Shown here piece by piece: positions 59,749 through 64,000 of a stretch of DNA of 64,000 nucleotides. Below the pieces are notes generated by a model. The model did not search any database. It was not told where the DNA came from and saw only the letters and a program-made list of their open reading frames with translations. The stretch covers positions 26,013 to 90,012 of the forward strand of contig NZ_JAIVFW010000019.1 of NCBI RefSeq assembly GCF_020829595.1, read 5' to 3'. Made by a program: the position numbers and the translations under genes. Each line of letters begins with the position of its first letter. Positions within the stretch are counted from its first letter, which is position 1. The stretch comes from Nostoc sp. CHAB 5844 (GTDB lineage: Bacteria; Cyanobacteriota; Cyanobacteriia; Cyanobacteriales; Nostocaceae).

Positions 59749-59814
59749 ATTAGTTGAGAATATAACAAATGTTGTGAGCAATTTGCAACAATTGCAGCTT
59801 ATTGAGAATATTTG
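59749..59814 (-). promoter_or_regulatory. Candidate FurA boxes upstream of furA
   Basis: Two AT-rich matches to the ATTCTCAATAA type of box, read on the minus strand: TATATTCTCAACTAAT (59749-59764) and CAAATATTCTCAATAAG (59798-59814). Autoregulation of furA is known in Anabaena. The rest of the gap to 60216 has a HIP1 octamer near 59870 and a family D repeat at about 60050-60190. Confidence 0.5.
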
Positions 59815-60049
59815 TTAAATGCCCAAAAGTTGTTAATCAAACTGTTAAGGCAATGCTAGAGTAGCGATCGCCATCCTCAAACTAACTTGAGAAGTAGGAA
59901 ACTCAAGAGTCAGTTTCCCTAGCTGCAAAAGATTGCTTATAAGCTTGAGAAAGATTCTAGCCGCAGCGATCAAAACAATTTTCCACAACATAAGTAAGTC
60001 CAAAGTCAACAATCTATAGTAGGATTTTTGGTTTGCTATTGACCCTTCG

Positions 60050-60190
60050 GGTTCGCCAGTTGCTTCAAGTCGGGAAACCCGACGACAGTCACCTCAAGTC
60101 GAGCCACTGCGTTGCGGGGGTTCCAAGCGTTGTAGCAAGTGGCGTGGCAGAGCCGCCCACAGCGCTGTCTCCCCAACGCACTGGCTCACC
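60050..60190. repeat. Family D repeat, intergenic copy
   Basis: A segment with CAAGTCGGGAAACCCGACGACAG, CAAGTGGCG and CTGTCTCCCCAACGCA motifs, related to the copies in the kinase and cobN genes. It ends just downstream of the sigC stop codon. Confidence 0.75.
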
Positions 60191-60216
60191 ATTGACTCTT
60201 GACTAGGAACGCTTGA

Positions 60217-61467
60217 CTAACTCAGAGACTCTAAATAGTCACGGATGAGATTGCGGCGCTTGGGTTGGCGTAGCTTTTGCAAAGCTTTAGATTCAATTTG
60301 GCGTACCCGTTCCCGTGATAAATCAAGGGCGCGACCGATTTCTGCCAAAGAGTAAGGATGACCATCAGCTAAACCAAACCGCATCAGAATTACATCCCGT
60401 TCGCGGCTAGTTAAATCAGCTAGTAGATTTTGCAAGTCTCTTTGTAAAGATTCTCGCATTAACATTTCTTCGGGAGTAACACTATCAGTTTCCAGCAATT
60501 CTCCTAATTCAGTATCTTTATCTTTACCAACTTTGGTTTCTAAAGAAACAGAACGAGGCACTCTTAACAACACTTCTCTAACTTGAGATGGTGTCATTTC
60601 TAGCTCAATTGCCAAATCTTCTAAGGTAGGAGTCCGACCTTTTTCTTGAGCAATTTTGCGTTGCGCTTTTTTAATTTTGTTTAATTTTTCTGTAATATGG
60701 ACAGGTAGGCGAATTGTGCGACTAGAAGTAGCGATCGCTCTTGTAATCCCTTGCCGAATCCACCAATAAGCATAGGTGCTAAAGCGGTAACCTTTAGTAG
60801 GATCAAATTTTTCTACGGCTCTTTCTAAACCAAGAGTCCCTTCTTGGACTAAATCCAATAATTCCAAACCACGATTTTGATATTTCTTGGCGACAGAAAC
60901 CACAAGGCGCAGGTTCGCCTTGATCATATGTTCTTTGGATTGAAGTCCTTGGGACTGAATTTGCTCTAGTTCTTCTACTGTGATTTTGGCAATTTCGGCC
61001 CAACGGCGTTTGCCTTCTGACAAAATCGGCTTGAGATCCGATACTTGCACACCAGCAGTAGCAGCCCATCTTTCTAAAGAAGGACGGTGGCCAAGTTCAG
61101 AGGCTAAACGTTCTTGAACTTCAATTAATCGCAGATAGGGTGCAACGACAGCATCTCCTTGCTTGGCAGCATTGGCAAGTACTGTCCGCATCCGTAGGTA
61201 GCGCTGAACTTTTTGAGCTTCTGAAACTTCTTCATCACGCCCCAACAACCGGACTCGGCCAATTTCCTGAAGATATAGACGTACTAAATCTGTGCTACGA
61301 CGGTTAGTATTTACACCAAAACTAGCAGGGTCAACAGAAACTATCTCCAAATCTTGGAGATCTTCGACCGACAAATCACCGTCGTCAACCGTGAGATCTG
61401 GGTCTAAAACCTGGCGGGACTTTTGGGAATTGTAGGCGGCATCCGGATAAAAAGATGTTGCTGGCAT
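60217..61467 (-). CDS. sigC: RNA polymerase sigma factor, group 2 (SigC type)
   Basis: A 416-residue sigma70 family protein. Region 1.2 begins at STDLVRLYLQEIGRVRLL. Region 2 is ANLRLVVSVAKKYQNRGLELLDLVQEG with YRFSTYAYWWIRQGITRAI for -10 recognition. Region 3 follows, and region 4 is LAEIGRALDLSRERVRQIESKALQKLR. It lacks the long 1.1 region of the main sigma. Position next to furA matches sigC in Anabaena PCC 7120, as I recall. It probably acts in stress or nutrient responses. Confidence 0.9.
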   Translation of the reverse strand: MPATSFYPDAAYNSQKSRQVLDPDLTVDDGDLSVEDLQDLEIVSVDPASFGVNTNRRSTDLVRLYLQEIGRVRLLGRDEEVSEAQKVQRYLRMRTVLANAAKQGDAVVAPYLRLIEVQERLASELGHRPSLERWAATAGVQVSDLKPILSEGKRRWAEIAKITVEELEQIQSQGLQSKEHMIKANLRLVVSVAKKYQNRGLELLDLVQEGTLGLERAVEKFDPTKGYRFSTYAYWWIRQGITRAIATSSRTIRLPVHITEKLNKIKKAQRKIAQEKGRTPTLEDLAIELEMTPSQVREVLLRVPRSVSLETKVGKDKDTELGELLETDSVTPEEMLMRESLQRDLQNLLADLTSRERDVILMRFGLADGHPYSLAEIGRALDLSRERVRQIESKALQKLRQPKRRNLIRDYLESLS

Positions 61468-62324
61468 ATCGTCTCAATGGCTCCAGGTAACAATAGATTA
61501 CGGTGAGTCAGCGCTGCGGGAGGGCCTATCTCCCTGGGCAACTGCGTTCCCCGAAGGGTCAGCTAATCAAAATCAACTGTTGCTATTGTTCCCGTGATTC
61601 ACGATGAAATAACACGGTAGAGATTTCCAATACAATTTTTTTTCAAAAACTGCACTAGTGTTTCCAACATTAATGCTGAAATCTTTCGGCCGCTGAACAT
61701 TTGATTGAACCAATAGCTATTCAAATCTACAGATAGGCTTTAGTTTCTGAGCTACCTAGTCAGCATTTCAACTTAATAAGTATTAAATGTTACTTTTCTA
61801 ACTGGTATAAACATCTTTCAGTAAAGTTATGTTTAATATCGGTTAGTCATATCTACATGGCTATGAAAGTAATTTCCTGACGATTTAGTATTTTTTGTCT
61901 AAGGATTTTTTAGGAATTTGTGAAGGTAAAAACAAAAGCAGAGTGTAGACAGGCAAGTAGACAATACAGGAGTAAGTTATGACAAATAATCTTCTCTATT
62001 AGGACTTACGCAAAAATTGCCACAAAGCTTAATTTATCGAACTGCCAAAGCGCCAAGAACGCCAAGAATTCGTAGAGTGTGCGTAAGTCCTAAGTTTTTG
62101 TGCTTACAAGTTGCACAATTGAAATTTTGGGGAAAAACTTCAAACCCTCTCCCCTGCTCACGCCAGTTGCTACAACGGAGGTTCCCTCCCTTCGGGTGTC
62201 AAGAGCGTCGCTAACGCAGTTCCGTGACTGTCGGCAAAGCCGCCCAACGGACTGCTCACCGCAACGCACTGGCTCCTCTGCTCCCCTGCACCCTTGCGGT
62301 CTCAACAAGCAAATTAAATGATTA
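61468..62324. other. 857-bp repeat-rich intergenic region
   Basis: The first part (61468-61999) is AT-rich promoter-like DNA with one short G/C-rich repeat fragment at about 61510-61565. Next come a family C element (62001-62093) and a diverged family D-like segment (about 62160-62285). Short reading frames here overlap repeats on both strands and are not called. Confidence 0.6.
62001..62093. repeat. AGGACTTACGCA-ended element, family C, copy 2
   Basis: Perfect 13-bp terminal inverted repeats TAGGACTTACGCA (62001-62013) and TGCGTAAGTCCTA (62081-62093); total 93 bp. Confidence 0.85.
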
Positions 62325-62633
62325 TTAGCTTAGCTGATATCCAAGCTCTAGGCTAATTTGCGACAGCTTTCTTTGAATCTCGGAATTTGCCATGTGCTTA
62401 CAGTTCCATGTTAACAAATAATTCAAGCCGTAAACCGTGGCAAGAGCAATATGCACAGCATCATTTGAGGCTTTTGCCGGTAGGTTACTCTGCTGTAAAA
62501 ATTCCTGTGCCAAATATGTGGCTTCTTCTGTTAAATCCAGGAATGTTAAGGATTGCAATAGGGTTAAACGTTGAGATGCGATTGTTGGATCTCCCCTTGC
62601 TGCTTCATCTTCAACCAGTTCTGAAGTATACAT
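62325..62633 (-). pseudogene. C-terminal remnant of a PIN-domain (VapC-like) toxin
   Basis: A 102-residue frame matching the C-terminal two thirds of a PIN-domain protein: YTSELVEDEAARGDP, NDAVHIALATVYGLNYLLTWN and HMAN. The N-terminal DTS part with the first catalytic Asp is missing, because the frame begins right after the gpsA stop codon. I infer a truncated gene. A short protein from the ATG at 62633 is possible. No antitoxin gene is seen. Confidence 0.6.
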
Positions 62634-62640
62634 GACTTCC

Positions 62641-63579
62641 TCAGTGATACTCAGGCTTGATGTCTCGCAGCATTAGTTCATCAAGTGCTTGTTGAGGCGT
62701 AACTTCACTTTGAAGTAACCGATAAACTTGCTCTGTAATTGGCATATAAATATTTTGTCGCTTGGCTAATTGCATCAAAACTTGGCAAGTGTTGACTCCC
62801 TCGGCAGTTCCTCGTAAATTAGCAAGGATATTTGTCAGGGTTTTACCACAAGCCATCTGGTAGCCGACTTGGTAGTTACGACTCAAAGGACTATTGCAGG
62901 TGGCTAACAAATCTCCCAGACCTGACAAACCATAAAAAGTTTCCGTTTTCGCACCTAAAAAATTGCCGATGCGAACCATTTCTGTCAGTCCACGAGTGAC
63001 TAAAGCAGCTTTGGCGTTGGTTCCTAATTGTAAGCCATCACATACACCAGCTGCGATCGCCATCACATTCTTGAGTGTTCCCCCTAATTCCACACCTAGA
63101 GGGTCGGGATTTGTATAAACTCGGAAACGTGGTGAAGAAAATACCAACTGCACTTTTTCGGCCGCAGTGATGATGTTGCTGGCGACTACGGTTGCAGCTG
63201 GTAATGATTGTTGAATTTCCTCTGATAAATTTGGCCCTGATAACACAACCACTGCATTATCAGGAAATGTTGTTTGCCAAATTTGCGACGGCGTAGCAGT
63301 GCTTTGTGGATCTAAGCCTTTTGTCGCCGTCACAAAAATTGTCTCTGGCCAAAGGGGGCAAGATTGTACTTGCATAGCAACATCTCTCACCCCTTTCATT
63401 GATATAGCAGATAGCACTATTTGAGCATCTTGGATAACTGCTTGGAGCGTTTCTGTGCCTCGACGCGACCATAGCCTTACCTTATGACCATTGGCAGCTG
63501 CTAGATTTGCTAAAGCTGTACCCCAAGCGCCTGCACCTAAAATTGCAATGGTAGTTTCTTGCACCGCTGTCAATACCAA
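62641..63579 (-). CDS. gpsA: NAD(P)-dependent glycerol-3-phosphate dehydrogenase
   Basis: A 312-residue enzyme making sn-glycerol-3-phosphate for lipid synthesis. Rossmann motif ILGAGAWGTALANLAA is followed by SRRG, which allows NADPH binding. Catalytic Lys and neighbours lie in GGTLKNVMAIAAGVCDGL, and GLSGLGDLLATC is a family hallmark. The length fits cyanobacterial GpsA. It lies 11 bp after lipA on the same strand. Confidence 0.95.
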   Translation of the reverse strand: MVLTAVQETTIAILGAGAWGTALANLAAANGHKVRLWSRRGTETLQAVIQDAQIVLSAISMKGVRDVAMQVQSCPLWPETIFVTATKGLDPQSTATPSQIWQTTFPDNAVVVLSGPNLSEEIQQSLPAATVVASNIITAAEKVQLVFSSPRFRVYTNPDPLGVELGGTLKNVMAIAAGVCDGLQLGTNAKAALVTRGLTEMVRIGNFLGAKTETFYGLSGLGDLLATCNSPLSRNYQVGYQMACGKTLTNILANLRGTAEGVNTCQVLMQLAKRQNIYMPITEQVYRLLQSEVTPQQALDELMLRDIKPEYH

Positions 63580-63590
63580 TTAATAACTAA

Positions 63591-64000
63591 TCACAACCAC
63601 TCAGTACTCAGCACTTTTCGAGGGTAGCGTTCCATTAATTCTCGTACTTGTTCAGCGTGGTATGAACTTCTTGTTAGTGGAGAAGAAACAACTTGTAAAA
63701 ATCCTAGTTCTTCACCAAATGTCTGCCAAGCAGCAAATTGTTCTGGGGGAACAAATGTATCGACTTGCAGGTGTTTTTGACTGGGTTGAAGATATTGCCC
63801 AATTGTCAAAATATCACAATCGACTGCGCGTAAGTCTTGCATAACTTGGCGGATTTCGCTATCGGTTTCGCCTAGTCCTACCATGATTCCTGATTTGGTG
63901 TATACCCAAGGTGCTATTTGACGAGAACGCTGCAATAATTCGAGTGTGCGATCGTATTTTCCTTGGGGACGCACCCGACGATAAAGGCGTGGCACTGTCT
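63591..64000 (-). CDS. lipA: Lipoyl synthase, C-terminal part (5' end outside window)
   Basis: The frame runs in from the right edge ([13 protein letters not shown]...). It matches the C-terminal half of Lip[45 protein letters not shown] and the [13 protein letters not shown] ending with the conserved RSSYHA motif. The two N-terminal iron-sulfur motifs are outside the window. A CAGCACT-type STRR lies at its 3' end. Confidence 0.93.
   Translation of the reverse strand, partial: TVPRLYRRVRPQGKYDRTLELLQRSRQIAPWVYTKSGIMVGLGETDSEIRQVMQDLRAVDCDILTIGQYLQPSQKHLQVDTFVPPEQFAAWQTFGEELGFLQVVSSPLTRSSYHAEQVRELMERYPRKVLSTEWL

Noticed and set aside
62017-62321. Short frames in the repeat-rich spacer
   Set aside because: They overlap family C and D repeats on both strands.

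Overview
The window is chromosomal DNA of a filamentous, probably heterocyst-forming cyanobacterium (Nostocales). The evidence is psbA, cofG, a sigC-type sigma gene next to furA and a furA-convergent peptidoglycan-binding gene (the order known from Anabaena/Nostoc PCC 7120), very many HIP1 octamers (GCGATCGC), heptameric short tandem repeats (STRR), and several families of small dispersed repeats. All assignments were read by eye from the sequence and translations; no database search was possible.

Layout. 1-6.5 kb: an exported surface protein with a long Ala-rich heptad-repeat region (runs off the left edge), a 2-oxoglutarate/Fe(II) oxygenase, hflX, a radical-SAM gene remnant and cofG. 6.7-16.4 kb: psbA (Glu130 form), then mostly housekeeping or orphan genes (DUF99, Ap4A phosphorylase, Uma2, DUF4870, leuA, a GntR regulator with a likely operator pair in front of leuA, GNAT, YjbQ, a nucleotidyltransferase). 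17.4-27.0 kb: a nine-gene same-strand operon resembling a type IV secretion or conjugation apparatus (VirB2/B3/B4/B5/B6/B8/B8/B10/B9-like), without relaxase, coupling protein or VirB11 in view. 27.0-34.0 kb: a repeat-rich spacer, a 1549-residue two-partner-secretion type exoprotein, and a convergent TonB-like protein with a Gly/Thr/Ser repeat linker and a basic tail. 34.2-50.5 kb: an organosulfur (sulfonate) uptake and oxidation island. Its minus-strand arm holds a flavoprotein, ferredoxin, two substrate-binding lipoproteins, two paralogous amidohydrolases, a methyltransferase and a TauD-like dioxygenase. Its plus-strand arm holds a porin, ssuD, ssuC, ssuB and a 2-hydroxyacid dehydrogenase. 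A TACGGTA-type motif lies in front of both arms. 51-64 kb: nanE, a GAF histidine kinase divergent from cobN, the peptidoglycan-binding gene / furA / sigC block, a PIN-domain remnant, gpsA and the 3' part of lipA.

The most unusual feature is how small repeats interact with genes. A 115-bp repeat occurs as two perfect copies in opposite orientation inside the divergent histidine kinase and cobN genes. Both genes read it in the same frame, so two unrelated proteins carry nearly the same roughly 45-residue insert. cobN carries further repeat-derived inserts. A terminal-inverted-repeat element (three copies) has replaced the C-terminus of a nucleotidyltransferase. Two copies of a related element differ by a compensatory base-pair change in their central palindrome. 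Other elements are nested inside one another, and STRR heptamers supply start or stop codons of several genes. The T4SS-like operon and the organosulfur island are the two best candidates for incompletely described gene systems.
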